A stretch of 64,000 nt of DNA. It comes from Roseospira visakhapatnamensis (GTDB lineage Bacteria; Pseudomonadota; Alphaproteobacteria; Rhodospirillales; Rhodospirillaceae). Of this stretch, positions 8,694 through 17,803 are shown in pieces. The position numbers and the translations under genes were made by a program. Position 1 is the first letter of the stretch. The number at the start of each line of letters is the position of its first letter. The notes below the pieces were generated by a model, which was given only the letters and a program-made list of their open reading frames with translations, was not told where the DNA came from and did not search any database. The stretch lies in assembly GCF_014197915.1 (NCBI RefSeq), contig NZ_JACIGK010000007.1, positions 62,001 to 126,000 of the forward strand, read 5' to 3'.

Positions 8694-9775
8694 CAGGACA
8701 CCGGGTCGGCGACCACGGGCGCGGCGGCCGTGGCCGGGGCGTGGGCCGCCTCGGCGGCCCGCGCCGCGATCGCCGCCTCGGCCTGGGCGACCAGGGTGTC
8801 GAGGATGACCCGGGTCGGCTGTTCCTCCTTGACCAGGCCGACGCTCTGCCCGGCCATCAGCGAGCCGGTCTCCACGTCGCCATCAATGACCGCCCGGCGC
8901 AGCGCCCCGGCCCAGAAATGCTCGATCTCCAGCTGTCCGGCCTTCTGGTCCAGCTCACCGGCGCGCACGCGTTCGATCACCCGGCGCTGGGTCTCGGCGA
9001 ACGCCTCGGTGCCCTTGTTGCGCAACGCGCGCACCGGGATCACCGGAAAGCCGGGATCGACCTGGACGGTGGGCACGGCGTCACGGGCGTTGGCGCGGAT
9101 GAAGGCCGCCTTGAAGGCCGGATGGGCGATGCTCTCGTGAGCACAGACGAACAGGGTGCCCATCTGCACCCCGGCGGCGCCCATCTCCAGGTAGGACACG
9201 ATGGCCTCGCCCCGGCCGATGCCGCCGGCCACGAACACCGGCACGTGCTGGCCCACGGCGGGCAGGATCTCCTGCGCGAGCACGCTGGTGGCCACGGGAC
9301 CGATGTGGCCGCCGGCCTCCGCGCCCTCGATGATCAGGCCGTCCACCCCCAGGCGGATCAGCTTGCGGGCCAGGGCCACGGCGGGCGCGAAGCACAGCAC
9401 CTTGGCGCCGCCGTCCTTCAGGCGGCGGATGGACGGCCCGGAGGGCAGGCCGCCGGCCAGCACCACATGCCCCACCTGGAGCCGCAGGCAGACGTCGATC
9501 AGCGCGTCCAACTCCGGATGCAGCGTGATCAGGTTGACGCCGAACGGCTTGTCGGTCAGGGCCTGGGTGGCCGTGATCTCGGCGGCCAGCAGGTCCGGTC
9601 CCATGGACCCGCAGGCGATCACGCCGAAGCCGCCGCTGTTGGAGATGGCGGCCACCAGGGTCCGCTCCGAGACCCAGGACATGGCCCCGCCCATGATGGC
9701 GGTGGGCGTGCCCAGCAAGGCCCGGCCCCTGGCCCACAGAAGATCCAGATGCGCGCGCGCGGGTGCGGTGGTCAT
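8693..9775 (-). CDS. Nitronate monooxygenase family flavoprotein (2-nitropropane dioxygenase-like)
   Basis: FMN-dependent TIM-barrel enzyme of the NMO/FabK-like family, oxidising propionate-3-nitronate or other nitronates. 360 residues. Family features visible: PTAIMGGAMSWVSERTLVAAISNSGGFGVIA near the N-terminus (seen as consecutive short blocks around residues 24-55), the GLIIEGAEAGGHIG phosphate-binding block and FVAGGIGRGEA. The family has many members of unknown substrate, so exact reaction is not assigned. It lies 53 bases after lysC and overlaps ptsP by one base, so it is probably co-transcribed with both. Confidence 0.82.
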   Translation of the reverse strand: MTTAPARAHLDLLWARGRALLGTPTAIMGGAMSWVSERTLVAAISNSGGFGVIACGSMGPDLLAAEITATQALTDKPFGVNLITLHPELDALIDVCLRLQVGHVVLAGGLPSGPSIRRLKDGGAKVLCFAPAVALARKLIRLGVDGLIIEGAEAGGHIGPVATSVLAQEILPAVGQHVPVFVAGGIGRGEAIVSYLEMGAAGVQMGTLFVCAHESIAHPAFKAAFIRANARDAVPTVQVDPGFPVIPVRALRNKGTEAFAETQRRVIERVRAGELDQKAGQLEIEHFWAGALRRAVIDGDVETGSLMAGQSVGLVKEEQPTRVILDTLVAQAEAAIAARAAEAAHAPATAAAPVVADPVS

Positions 9776-9828
9776 GAGTCCGAATCCGTTTGTGTCTGCC
9801 GGCGAAGGGGGCGGCGGGACAGTCGCGA

Positions 9829-11061
9829 TCAGGCGGCGTCCAGTCCGTAGGCGGTATGCAACGCCCGCACCGCCAGTTCGGTGTACTCCTCGGCGATCAG
9901 CACGCTCACCTTGATCTCCGAGGTGGAAATCACCTGGATGTTGATGTTGCGCTCGGCCAGGGCCTGAAACATGGTCTGGGCCACGCCGGCGTGGCTGCGC
10001 ATGCCGACGCCGATGACCGAGACCTTACAGACATTGGAATCCGAGGTCAGGTGCCGAAAGCCCAGGTCGTCGCGACAGGCTTCCAGCAAGCCGACCGCCT
10101 TGTCCAGATCGCCGGTGGGCACGGTGAAGGTCAGGTCGGTGGACTGGCCGTCCTCGGACACATTCTGGACGATCATGTCCACATTGATGTTGCCGTCGGC
10201 GAGCGGGCCGAAGATGCGCGCCGCCACGCCGGGCTGGTCGGACACCCGCTGCAGGGTGACCTTGGCCTCGTCGCGGCTGTAGGTGATTCCGCTGACCAGT
10301 TCCTTTTCCACGATCTCGTCCTCGCTGCACACCAGGGTCCCGGGCACGGTCCAGTATTCCGGCCAACTGTGGCGCACGCTGACGCGCACGCCGTGCTTCA
10401 TGGCCATCTCCACCGAGCGCGTCTGCAACACCTTGGCGCCCAGGGAGGCCATCTCCAGCATCTCCTCGTAGGTGATGCGAGCCAGCTTGCGGGCCTTGGG
10501 CACGATGCGCGGATCGGTGGTGTAAACCCCATCGACATCGGTATAGATGTCGCACCGGTCGGCGTCCAGGGCGGCGGCCAGGGCCACCGCCGAGGTGTCC
10601 GACCCGCCCCGCCCTAGGGTGGTGATGCGGTGGTCGGTCTCGCCGAGCCCCTGGAACCCGGCCACCACGGCCACCTGCCCCTGCTCCAGGCGCTGGATCA
10701 GGTCGGTCGTGTCGATGTCCTGGATGCGGGCGCGGCCATGCGCCCCGTCGGTCCGCACCGGGATCTGCCAGCCGGTCCAGGAGCGCGCCTCCACCCCCAG
10801 GTCCTGCAAGGCCATGGACAAGAGGCCGATGGTCACCTGCTCGCCGGTGGACACGACCACGTCGTACTCGCGGGCATCGTGCATCGGGGCGACCCGCCGG
10901 CACAGATCGACCAGGCGGTTGGTCTCGCCGGACATGGCCGAGACCACCACCGCCACCTGGTGACCGTCGGCGACCTCCTCGGAGACACGGCGGGCAACGG
11001 TGCGGATGCGCTCGATGTCGCCCACCGAGGTACCGCCGAACTTCATTACGATTCGGGCCAT
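9829..11061 (-). CDS. lysC: Aspartate kinase
   Basis: Phosphorylates aspartate, committing it to lysine, threonine and methionine synthesis. The start at 11061 gives a 410-residue protein beginning MARIVMKFGGTSVGD, the canonical kinase N-terminus; an in-frame extension upstream is unconserved. The amino-acid kinase domain spans about 1-250 (GFQG, GRGGSDTSA motif), followed by two ACT domains for allosteric feedback control (VTLQRVSDQPGVAARIF and VSVIGVGMRSHAGVA). It heads a minus-strand run with the nitronate monooxygenase and ptsP and is divergent from ubiG. Confidence 0.95.
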   Translation of the reverse strand: MARIVMKFGGTSVGDIERIRTVARRVSEEVADGHQVAVVVSAMSGETNRLVDLCRRVAPMHDAREYDVVVSTGEQVTIGLLSMALQDLGVEARSWTGWQIPVRTDGAHGRARIQDIDTTDLIQRLEQGQVAVVAGFQGLGETDHRITTLGRGGSDTSAVALAAALDADRCDIYTDVDGVYTTDPRIVPKARKLARITYEEMLEMASLGAKVLQTRSVEMAMKHGVRVSVRHSWPEYWTVPGTLVCSEDEIVEKELVSGITYSRDEAKVTLQRVSDQPGVAARIFGPLADGNINVDMIVQNVSEDGQSTDLTFTVPTGDLDKAVGLLEACRDDLGFRHLTSDSNVCKVSVIGVGMRSHAGVAQTMFQALAERNINIQVISTSEIKVSVLIAEEYTELAVRALHTAYGLDAA

Positions 11062-11171
11062 GCTGGGGTGCCCCCGGGCTCCTGTGCTACTGGACAACGT
11101 GGGACGATGCGTGGGAGGGAGACGGGACCCAGAGGGGCCGGTCCCGTGACCGGCACCGGGCGGCGATCCGG

Positions 11172-11199
11172 TTGCCGTGGCCGTCGTATAGGCTATACA
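11172..11199 (+). promoter_or_regulatory. Candidate sigma-70-type promoter for ubiG
   Basis: TTGCCG (11172-11177), a 16-base spacer and TATACA (11194-11199) lie in the 319-base lysC/ubiG divergent region, the rest of which shows no other feature. The leader to the ubiG ATG would be about 175 bases. Confidence 0.4.
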
Positions 11200-11380
11200 T
11201 CCCCGACGACTCGGGCGGACCATCGGGATCGTCCCGGGCGGTTTTTTCCAGGTCGGGGCGCCCGGGCGGCCCCTTCATACTCGCTCGCCCGGGGGGAGGC
11301 AAGGCCGCGCGGCGCCCCCGCCGAGGGCCGCGCGCCCGGCTCCGTCCGGTACCGTCACACGCAGGGAGATCACCGTCGCC

Positions 11381-12181
11381 ATGTCCGCCAGCCCCAGTTC
11401 CAATGCCTCCGCCAGCCCCGGTTCCGGCGCCGACGCCGCGCCTCCGGGTCCGGGATCCGTGCTCGACAGCGAGGTGGCCAAGTTCGCCGCCATGGCCGAC
11501 ACGTGGTGGGACCCGGACGGCCCCTTCAAGCCGCTGCACACCTTCAATCCGAAGCGGCTGGCCTTCATCCGCGACCAGGCGGCCGCCCGCTTCGGCCGCG
11601 ACATCAACCAGCGCGCGCCCTTCGCGGGCCTCACGCTGCTGGACATCGGCTGCGGTGGCGGGCTGCTGTGCGAACCGATGGCGCGCCTGGGCTTCCAGGT
11701 GACCGGCATCGACGCCACCGAGAAGAACATCCGCATCGCCTCGATCCATGCCGAGGGTTCGGGCCTGCCGATCGACTACCGGGTGGGGACCGCCGAGGCG
11801 CTGGTGGCCGAGGGCCGCCGGTTCGACGTGGTGCTGACCATGGAGGTGGTGGAGCACGTCGCCGACGTGGACAGCTTCCTGCACTCCTGCGCGACCCTGG
11901 TGGCGCCGGGCGGCCTGCTGGTGGGCGCAACGCTCAACCGCACCCTGAAGTCGCTGGCCCTGGCCAAGATCGGCGCCGAGTACGTGTTGCGCTGGCTGCC
12001 CAAGGGCACCCACGAGTGGCGCAAGTTCGTGCGCCCGGCCGACTTCGCCGCCGGCTTGCGCGCGGGCGGGCTGAGTGTCGAGGCGCTGGTGGGCATGACC
12101 TTCAATCCCCTGTCCGGGGAGTGGTCGCTCAGCCGCGACCTGGACGTCAACTATCTGGTCGCGGCGCGCCGGGCGGCGTGA
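11381..12181 (+). CDS. ubiG: Ubiquinone biosynthesis O-methyltransferase UbiG
   Basis: SAM-dependent enzyme carrying out both O-methylations of ubiquinone synthesis. 266 residues. An Ala/Ser/Pro-rich N-terminal stretch of about 25 residues precedes the conserved [20 protein letters not shown] signature of UbiG; SAM motif I is [17 protein letters not shown] and the [10 protein letters not shown] block follows. Divergent from lysC, as in many alphaproteobacteria, and convergent with cobS 93 bases away. Confidence 0.94.
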   Translation: MSASPSSNASASPGSGADAAPPGPGSVLDSEVAKFAAMADTWWDPDGPFKPLHTFNPKRLAFIRDQAAARFGRDINQRAPFAGLTLLDIGCGGGLLCEPMARLGFQVTGIDATEKNIRIASIHAEGSGLPIDYRVGTAEALVAEGRRFDVVLTMEVVEHVADVDSFLHSCATLVAPGGLLVGATLNRTLKSLALAKIGAEYVLRWLPKGTHEWRKFVRPADFAAGLRAGGLSVEALVGMTFNPLSGEWSLSRDLDVNYLVAARRAA

Positions 12182-12233
12182 CGGCGCGCACGGGGCTGAC
12201 GTGGGACCGACACGGGGCTCGATCTCCCCCGTG

Positions 12234-12271
12234 CCGGCGTCCCGTTACCGGCGTCCCCTTACCGGCGTCCC
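12234..12271. repeat. Three 14-bp-spaced direct repeats between ubiG and cobS
   Basis: CCGGCGTCCC occurs at 12234, 12248 and 12262, exactly 14 bases apart, with the last two preceded by TTA. The array fills the end of the convergent ubiG/cobS gap and stops three bases before the cobS stop codon. Confidence 0.75.
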
Positions 12272-12274
12272 GGG

Positions 12275-13261
12275 TCAGGTCACCGCCAGGCTGGGCACGC
12301 TCTCCTTGAGTTCGGCCCCCAGGCAGCGCTGGTAGTACTCGGCGATGATCGGGCGTTCCGTCTCGTCGCACTTGTTCAGGAAGGTGACCCGGAAGGCAAA
12401 GGCCACATCCCCGAAGATGGTGGCGTTCTCCGCCCAGGTCAGCACCGTGCGCGGGCTCATGACGGTGGAGATGTCGCCGTTGATGAAGCCGTTGCGCGAC
12501 AGGTCGGCCACCGCCACCATCTGGCCAAGCAGCTTCCGGCCCTCGGGCGTGTTGTACTCGGGCTGCTTGGCCGCCGAGATCTCGACCTCGGCGTCGTGCT
12601 CCAGGTAGTTCAGGGTGGCGACGATGTTCCAGCGGTCCATCTGCCCCTGGTTGATCTGCTGGGTGCCGTGATACAGGCCCGTGGTGTCGCCCAGACCCAC
12701 CGTGTTCGCGGTCGAGAACAGCCGGAACGACGGGTGCGGGCGGATCACCTTGTTCTGGTCCAACAGGGTCAGGCGGCCCTCCACCTCCAGAACGCGCTGA
12801 ATCACGAACATCACGTCGGGGCGCCCGGCATCGTACTCGTCGAACACCAAGGCGCACGGCCGCTGCAACGCCCAGGGCAGAATGCCCTCGCGGAACTCGG
12901 TCACCTGAAGGCCGTCGCGCAGGACGATGGCATCCTTGCCCACCAGGTCGATGCGGCTGACATGGCTGTCCAGGTTGACGCGGATGCAGGGCCAGTTGAG
13001 CCGCACCGCCACCTGTTCGATGTGCGTGGACTTGCCGGTGCCGTGGTAGCCCTGGATCATGACCCGCCGGTTGTGGGCGAACCCGGCCAGGATGGCCAGC
13101 GTGGTGTCGCGGTCGAAGCGGTAATTGGGGTCCAGGTCGGGCACGTGCTCGCTGGCCGTGGCAAAGGCCGGCACCTGCATATCGGAGTCGATGCCGAAGG
13201 CCTCGCGCACCGAAACCGTGGTATCGGGCTTGTCCAGGAGGGGTTCGGCGGGCATGTCCAT
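12275..13261 (-). CDS. cobS: Cobaltochelatase subunit CobS (AAA+ ATPase)
   Basis: ATPase partner of CobT that drives CobN-dependent insertion of cobalt into hydrogenobyrinic acid diamide in aerobic cobalamin synthesis. 328 residues from the ATG at 13261, preceded by an AGAGGA ribosome site. Walker A is GYHGTGKST (71-79), Walker B lies in [14 protein letters not shown], and the substrate-side sequence [16 protein letters not shown] matches CobS. It follows the J-domain gene, a common alphaproteobacterial arrangement, but cobT, which usually comes next, is absent: the following gene is the convergent ubiG. No cobalamin riboswitch was seen upstream. Confidence 0.9.
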   Translation of the reverse strand: MDMPAEPLLDKPDTTVSVREAFGIDSDMQVPAFATASEHVPDLDPNYRFDRDTTLAILAGFAHNRRVMIQGYHGTGKSTHIEQVAVRLNWPCIRVNLDSHVSRIDLVGKDAIVLRDGLQVTEFREGILPWALQRPCALVFDEYDAGRPDVMFVIQRVLEVEGRLTLLDQNKVIRPHPSFRLFSTANTVGLGDTTGLYHGTQQINQGQMDRWNIVATLNYLEHDAEVEISAAKQPEYNTPEGRKLLGQMVAVADLSRNGFINGDISTVMSPRTVLTWAENATIFGDVAFAFRVTFLNKCDETERPIIAEYYQRCLGAELKESVPSLAVT

Positions 13262-13449
13262 GAGATCCTCTTCTTCAGGAAAGCGCGGTCCGGGGCCCCT
13301 CGCGCGGGCCACGGGGCCGGACGAGCGCGCACTCTAATCCGAGTCCCGCGCGGGAGAAAACGGCTTTCGCGGCGCGCCCCATGGCGGCGCCCCGTCGCAA
13401 ACCCCATGGCGGAGCCTGGGAGCGTGGCCGGCCGGACATGATGGCGGGG

Positions 13450-14091
13450 TCAGGCGTCCACCGTGGCGAGGAGCACGCGATAGGCCTCGCTGACGCACTT
13501 GAAGCGTTCCTCGGCGGCCTTGTCACCGTTGTTGGCGTCCGGATGATGGCGCTTGACCAGCGTCCGGTAGCGCGCGCGCAGCTCCTCCCGGGTCAGCGGC
13601 CAGGTCAGATCCAGTTCCCGCAGCGCCTGGGTCTCGCGGCTGTCCCGGGCGAAGGGTGTCGGTTCGGCGTCGACATGGCCGTCCTGCGTGGCGTGCATGT
13701 CGTCGAACACGCCCAGGGGATCGTGCAGGGTCCCGGGATCGAAGCGGCGCGGTCCGGCCCCACCCATGCGCCAGGTGGGACGGTCCCAGACGGTGGAGCG
13801 GCGGACCTGCTGCTCAATCTCCTCGGAGTCCATGTTGGCGTAGTAGTTCCACGCCTTGTTGTACGCCCGGACGTGGTCGAGGCAGAAATGGTAGTAGCTG
13901 CTCAGGCTGCGATCCTTGGGAGCGCGGAACTCTCCCCGATTGGCGCAGCCCGGATGATCGCACATCGGCACCCCCGGCGCCTCGGCGCGGGCCGATGCCG
14001 CATCGAGGTCGTCCAGGCCAAACGAGGCATCCAGGCCATGGCGCCGGGCGGCGGTTCCATGGGTGCCCATTCTGCGGCCGTGCGCAACCAT
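13450..14091 (-). CDS. J domain-containing protein
   Basis: DnaJ-like co-chaperone of the type found next to cobS in alphaproteobacteria. About 213 residues. The middle carries a conserved CDHPGC...GEFRAPKDR...YYHFCLDHVRAYN block with Cys/His residues suggestive of metal binding, and the C-terminal approximately 65 residues form a J domain with LRARYRTLVKRHHPDANNG containing the HPD motif that stimulates Hsp70 ATPase. Start chosen at ATG 14091 (14070 is the alternative); further in-frame codons run antisense into bolA and are not conserved. Divergent from bolA. Confidence 0.8.
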   Translation of the reverse strand: MVAHGRRMGTHGTAARRHGLDASFGLDDLDAASARAEAPGVPMCDHPGCANRGEFRAPKDRSLSSYYHFCLDHVRAYNKAWNYYANMDSEEIEQQVRRSTVWDRPTWRMGGAGPRRFDPGTLHDPLGVFDDMHATQDGHVDAEPTPFARDSRETQALRELDLTWPLTREELRARYRTLVKRHHPDANNGDKAAEERFKCVSEAYRVLLATVDA

Positions 14092-14257
14092 GCCCGTACT
14101 ATGGGACCGAGGCCGCCCCCTGGCAAGCACGGGAACGGCGCCGAAGGAGGGTCGGCGGGGCCTTGATCGGCGGGCGCGGATCCCCACATGGGCCGCCGTA
14201 TCCGGGTCGTTTCGCGCCCAGTCCGTCCCGTCGGGACCCCCAACCTCCGCAGGATCC

Positions 14258-14581
14258 ATGACCGCATCCTCGCCTATCCGCGCGCGCATCGAAACCAAGC
14301 TGACCGAGGGCCTGATGCCGGAGGCGCTGGTGGTGCGCGATGACTCCCGCCGCCATGCCTCGCATGGCCCGCGCATGGCGGCCCTGGGGTCCGCCGGGCA
14401 CGCCCCCCTGGACGGCGGTGGCGAGACCCACTTCACCGTCCACATCGTCTCCGCCGCCTTCACCGGCCGGAGTCGTCTGGAGCGACACCGCATGGTCCAC
14501 GCGCTGCTGGCCGAGGAACTGCGCGAGCGCGTCCATGCCCTGACCGTGCGGGCGCGCGCCCCAGACGAGGTGCGCGGCTAG
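14258..14581 (+). CDS. bolA: BolA family protein
   Basis: Small stress- and iron-sulfur-related protein that typically pairs with monothiol glutaredoxin. 107 residues starting MTASSPIRARIETKLTEGL with AGGATCC ahead of the ATG. The BolA fold is visible as VVRDDSRRHASHG, then ETHFTVHIVSAAFTGRSRLERHRMV (in two short blocks) and the HALLAEEL helix; the loop HAPLDGGGETHF is longer than usual. Divergent from the J-domain gene with a 166-base shared upstream region. Confidence 0.9.
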   Translation: MTASSPIRARIETKLTEGLMPEALVVRDDSRRHASHGPRMAALGSAGHAPLDGGGETHFTVHIVSAAFTGRSRLERHRMVHALLAEELRERVHALTVRARAPDEVRG

Positions 14582-14751
14582 CCCATGAGCCTGCCGCGCC
14601 GTGTGTCGCGCCTCCGCCCGCCTGGACCCGACCCTGGGATAACGCCGCGAGCCACCACCGGACTTGGCCCTTTTCCGCCCGTGGACGATGCATTAGGGTC
14701 ATGGCCTTCAGCCTTCGTGTCCAGACGACCAGCAAGACGGCGAACACACCC

Positions 14752-15102
14752 ATGACCATCGGAACCTGGCTACACACGCTCTTCTCCGGCACCCGGGTCG
14801 GCAAGGACCCCGCCGGTAACGTGTACTACCGCGAGCGTCGCGCGCCGGCCGGCCGCCGCGCCAAGCGGTGGGTCATGTACAAGGGCGAGGCCGAGGCCTC
14901 GGCCGTGCCGCCGGAGTGGCATGCCTGGCTGCACCACACGGTCGAAGACCCCTTGCCGTCGCTGGACAAGCCTTGGGCGAAGCCCCATGTGCCCAACCTC
15001 AGCGGCACGGCCGACGCCTACGTTCCGGCCGGCGATGAACGCCGGGGGGGTGCCCGCCGCGCCGCCAGCGGCGACTATCAGGCATGGACCCCCGGCGGAT
15101 AA
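14752..15102 (+). CDS. NADH:ubiquinone oxidoreductase accessory subunit, NDUFA12 family
   Basis: Homologue of mitochondrial complex I subunit B17.2/NDUFA12, a hallmark of alphaproteobacteria. 116 residues beginning MTIGTWLHTLFSGTRVGKDP and continuing GNVYYRERR, RRWVMYKGEAEASAVPPEWHAWLH-type sequence (KRWVMYKG; VPPEWHAWLHH) that is diagnostic. The ATG at 14752 is used instead of the in-frame ATG at 14701 because only the former matches the family N-terminus. It opens the conserved NDUFA12 - MCE - DUF2155 - aat block. Confidence 0.88.
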   Translation: MTIGTWLHTLFSGTRVGKDPAGNVYYRERRAPAGRRAKRWVMYKGEAEASAVPPEWHAWLHHTVEDPLPSLDKPWAKPHVPNLSGTADAYVPAGDERRGGARRAASGDYQAWTPGG

Positions 15103-15251
15103 GGCCCTGACTCACGCGGAGGGATGCGCCCCGCATCCGTCCGTCCGGAACGACGGGGCAGGCAGGTCAGGATGGTGCGCAGCGATACCGACACCCGATC
15201 GCGACTCGTCCAAGGGCGTCGCCGCGCCGGGGCCCTGGAACCGGACGGGAC

Positions 15252-15749
15252 ATGAGCAGCGACGCGCGACGGGAAATTGCGGTGGGCACGGCGGTCCTGG
15301 CGCTGGCGGCAGGCCTGTTCGCCTACAGCTCCAGCGGCATTGGCGATCACCAGGGCGCCGCCGTGCTGCGCAACGAAGCCTATAACCTGCAGGCCGTGTT
15401 CGGGCAGGCCGACGGCATCGCCGTGGGGACGGAAGTCCGCATGGCCGGCATGCCCTTCGGCAAGGTCGCCGCCATGCACCTGGACGAACACTACCGGGCG
15501 GTGCTCACCTTGCGCGTCTCGGGCTCCGTGCCGTTGTCCGTGGACTCGGCCGCCATGATCCTGACCGACGGCCTGCTGGGCGCGAAGTTCATCGAACTGG
15601 AGCCCGGCGGCGCCATGGACACGCTGGCGCCCGGCGACACCCTGGACTACACCCAGGACTCGGTGATCATCGAGGACCTGCTGGCTAAAATCGTGGCGCG
15701 GGCCAAGCAGCAGCGCGGCCTCGATCCGTCCCTGACGGTGGGGTACTGA
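15252..15749 (+). CDS. MCE/MlaD domain protein 1
   Basis: Single-pass membrane-anchored MCE protein of the MlaD type, a periplasmic component of phospholipid transport between inner and outer membrane. 165 residues: membrane helix about 9-30 (IAVGTAVLALAAGLFAYSSS), then one MCE domain (about 40-125) with LQAVFGQADGIAVGTEVRMAG and LTDGLLGAKFIELEPGG. In many alphaproteobacteria this locus has a single mlaD; here a second copy follows 56 bases downstream. Partners MlaE/MlaF are not in the window. Confidence 0.85.
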   Translation: MSSDARREIAVGTAVLALAAGLFAYSSSGIGDHQGAAVLRNEAYNLQAVFGQADGIAVGTEVRMAGMPFGKVAAMHLDEHYRAVLTLRVSGSVPLSVDSAAMILTDGLLGAKFIELEPGGAMDTLAPGDTLDYTQDSVIIEDLLAKIVARAKQQRGLDPSLTVGY

Positions 15750-15805
15750 TCGAGCCAGCCACGGCAAGGGCGCGGGGCGGACGCGCGAGAAGGGGACGGA
15801 ACATT

Positions 15806-16504
15806 ATGGGGCGCAATCCCATCGAGACCATCATGGGGGCGCTGGTGCTGTTGGTGGCGGCGGTGTTCCTGGCCTTCGCCTACACCACGGCGGACCTGCG
15901 TCAGGTGCGGGGGTATGCGTTGACGGCGGAGTTCCTGCGCGCCGGCGGCCTCGACACCGGGGGCGACGTGCGCATCGCGGGCATCCCCGTGGGCACGGTG
16001 ATCGGCCAGCGCCTGGATCCGGAAACCTACGAGGCCGTCGTCGAGATGAGCATCCTCGACAGCGTGCAATTGCCCGTGGACACCCGCGCGGCCATCACCA
16101 GCGATGGCCTGCTGGGCGGAACCTACGTCAAACTGGTGCCGGGACAGGCGAGCGAGACCCTGGAGCCGGGGGACAGCATCCGCCACACCAACGACTACCA
16201 GTCGCTGGAGGATCTGGTGGGCGAGATCATCTTCCTGGCCACCCAGCCACCGCCGCCGCCCGGCGCCCACGGAGGACCATCGGGCCCATCCGGATCCGGA
16301 CCCGGACCCGGTCCCGATCCGACGGGGGGCCTTCTCGATCCCTCCGGGATCCTGCTCGGCGCGCCCGGAGCACCCCGCGAGCCGTCCGAGGACGCCGCCG
16401 AGCCACCCGAGGCCCCGCCACTGGAGCCGCCACAGGACCCGGTGGACGCGCCCGAGGACACCGCCGAGCCACCCGAGGCCCCGTCCCTGGACGGCCCGAC
16501 GTGA
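15806..16504 (+). CDS. MCE/MlaD domain protein 2 (outer membrane lipid asymmetry protein MlaD-like)
   Basis: 232 residues: N-terminal membrane helix (about 10-30), one MCE domain (about 35-130) with AEFLRAGGLDTGGDVRIAGI and ITSDGLLGGTYVKLVPG, then a leucine-containing helix (YQSLEDLVGEIIFLA) like the MlaD pore helix, and a roughly 85-residue Pro/Gly/Glu tail. The tail contains a 30-bp direct repeat (16388-16417 and 16454-16483, one mismatch) encoding EDAAEPPEAP / EDTAEPPEAP. This copy resembles the usual mlaD of the NDUFA12 locus more than the upstream copy does. Confidence 0.87.
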   Translation: MGRNPIETIMGALVLLVAAVFLAFAYTTADLRQVRGYALTAEFLRAGGLDTGGDVRIAGIPVGTVIGQRLDPETYEAVVEMSILDSVQLPVDTRAAITSDGLLGGTYVKLVPGQASETLEPGDSIRHTNDYQSLEDLVGEIIFLATQPPPPPGAHGGPSGPSGSGPGPGPDPTGGLLDPSGILLGAPGAPREPSEDAAEPPEAPPLEPPQDPVDAPEDTAEPPEAPSLDGPT

Positions 16505-16667
16505 CGCCGAGGCGGGCGCCGCGCGCAGGACGATGGCGGCGATAAGCCTGCCCCGCCAGCGCCCCATTGTCGCGCCAGGGTGTCGGTGTCGACCGTCCTG
16601 ACTCGCGCCGCCACACCGGTGGAGCCGGACGCTGGTTCCCTCGCCCCCTCAGACCCCGGACGCCCCG

Positions 16668-17210
16668 ATGACCACGGTTCCGTTCCGCCCCCGCCCGCTT
16701 CGCGCCCTTTCGTGTCTTGTCCTCGGCGTGCTGGCCATGGTGAGCCTGACGCCGCCGCTCGCGGCCCGCGCCCAGTCGCTCGACGACCCCACGGCGGCGC
16801 CGGTGCCGCGCATCGACACCGACATGGTCGTCCTGCGCTGGCTGGACAAATCCACGGCGCGAGTCGCCCAGGTGCGGGTGCCCGTGGGCGAACCGGTGAT
16901 GCTGGGCGGAGTCCAGGTGATCGCCCGGGCCTGCCGCCGCACCGCCCTGGACGAGTCTCCGGAGCACGCCGCCTTCCTGGACATCGGCGAGGTGCACGCG
17001 GGCACCCCCTCGCACCAGACCGTGTTCCGGGGCTGGATGTTCGCTTCCAGCCCCTCGCTGTCGGCCATGGAACACCCGGTTTACGACGTCTGGGTGGTGG
17101 AGTGCGTGGACGACGCCGACGACGGCGTGGGCGTGTTGCCGGTGTCGCCGCCGCCCGTGATTCCCAGCAAACCCGACATCGCGCCCTCGACCCGCTCGGC
17201 GGCACAATAG
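16668..17210 (+). CDS. DUF2155 domain-containing exported protein
   Basis: Function unknown; conserved in alphaproteobacteria next to NDUFA12, mlaD and aat. 180 residues with an N-terminal signal peptide (about 1-36, hydrophobic [14 protein letters not shown], likely cleaved near ARAQS) and the DUF2155 domain (about 53-145) showing [29 protein letters not shown] and [27 protein letters not shown] (as separate blocks). The last 130 bases run antisense to the 3' end of aat; the tail encoded there ([16 protein letters not shown]) is outside the domain. Confidence 0.85.
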   Translation: MTTVPFRPRPLRALSCLVLGVLAMVSLTPPLAARAQSLDDPTAAPVPRIDTDMVVLRWLDKSTARVAQVRVPVGEPVMLGGVQVIARACRRTALDESPEHAAFLDIGEVHAGTPSHQTVFRGWMFASSPSLSAMEHPVYDVWVVECVDDADDGVGVLPVSPPPVIPSKPDIAPSTRSAAQ

Positions 17211-17803
17211 AACTGGGCACCATGCGTCTGCATGGCCTCGTCCAGCAGGCCCAGATAGGTGGCGCGCGTGACCTCCCGGGCGCCGAACCGGGCCAGGTGA
17301 TCGGTGATGAACTGGGTGTCCAGCAGCGTGAAGCCGCCGGCGACCAGCCGCGCCACCAGATGGCAGAGCGCCACCTTCGACGCGTCGCTTTCCGTCGAGA
17401 ACATGCTCTCCCCGAAGAACGCTCCCGCCAGCGCCAGCCCGTAAAGCCCCCCCACCAGCCGATCGCCCCGCCAGCATTCGATGCTGTGGGCGGTGCCGCG
17501 CGCATGCAGTTCCGTGAACAGAGCCTCGATCTCGGCGTTGATCCAGGTGTCCGGACGCCCCGGCATGGGCGCCGCGCACCCGCGCAACACCGCCAGGAAG
17601 GCGGTGTCCACGCGCACCTCGAAGCGGCCCTGGCGCAGGGTCTTGCGCAGCGACCGGGGCACATGAAACCCGGTCAGGGGCAGGATGCCGCGCCGTTCCG
17701 GATCGACCCAGTACAGGTTCGGGTCGTCACGCCCCCGGGCCATGGGAAACAGACCGGTGGCGTAGGCACGCAACAGGATATCGGGGGTGATCTGGAACGT
17801 CAT
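17081..17803 (-). CDS. aat: Leucyl/phenylalanyl-tRNA--protein transferase
   Basis: Adds Leu or Phe to N-terminal Arg/Lys of proteins, marking them for ClpS-ClpAP degradation by the N-end rule. 240 residues beginning [20 protein letters not shown]; conserved blocks [43 protein letters not shown] and FFGESMF are intact. The last approximately 25 residues (Ser/Thr-rich) are unconserved and are encoded antisense to the DUF2155 gene. Convergent with it, with a 130-base overlap. Confidence 0.93.
   Translation of the reverse strand: MTFQITPDILLRAYATGLFPMARGRDDPNLYWVDPERRGILPLTGFHVPRSLRKTLRQGRFEVRVDTAFLAVLRGCAAPMPGRPDTWINAEIEALFTELHARGTAHSIECWRGDRLVGGLYGLALAGAFFGESMFSTESDASKVALCHLVARLVAGGFTLLDTQFITDHLARFGAREVTRATYLGLLDEAMQTHGAQFYCAAERVEGAMSGLLGITGGGDTGNTPTPSSASSTHSTTQTS

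Noticed and set aside
13262-13449. Cobalamin riboswitch upstream of cobS
   Set aside because: The 188-base gap to the J-domain gene shows no B12-box-like sequence and is too short for the full element.
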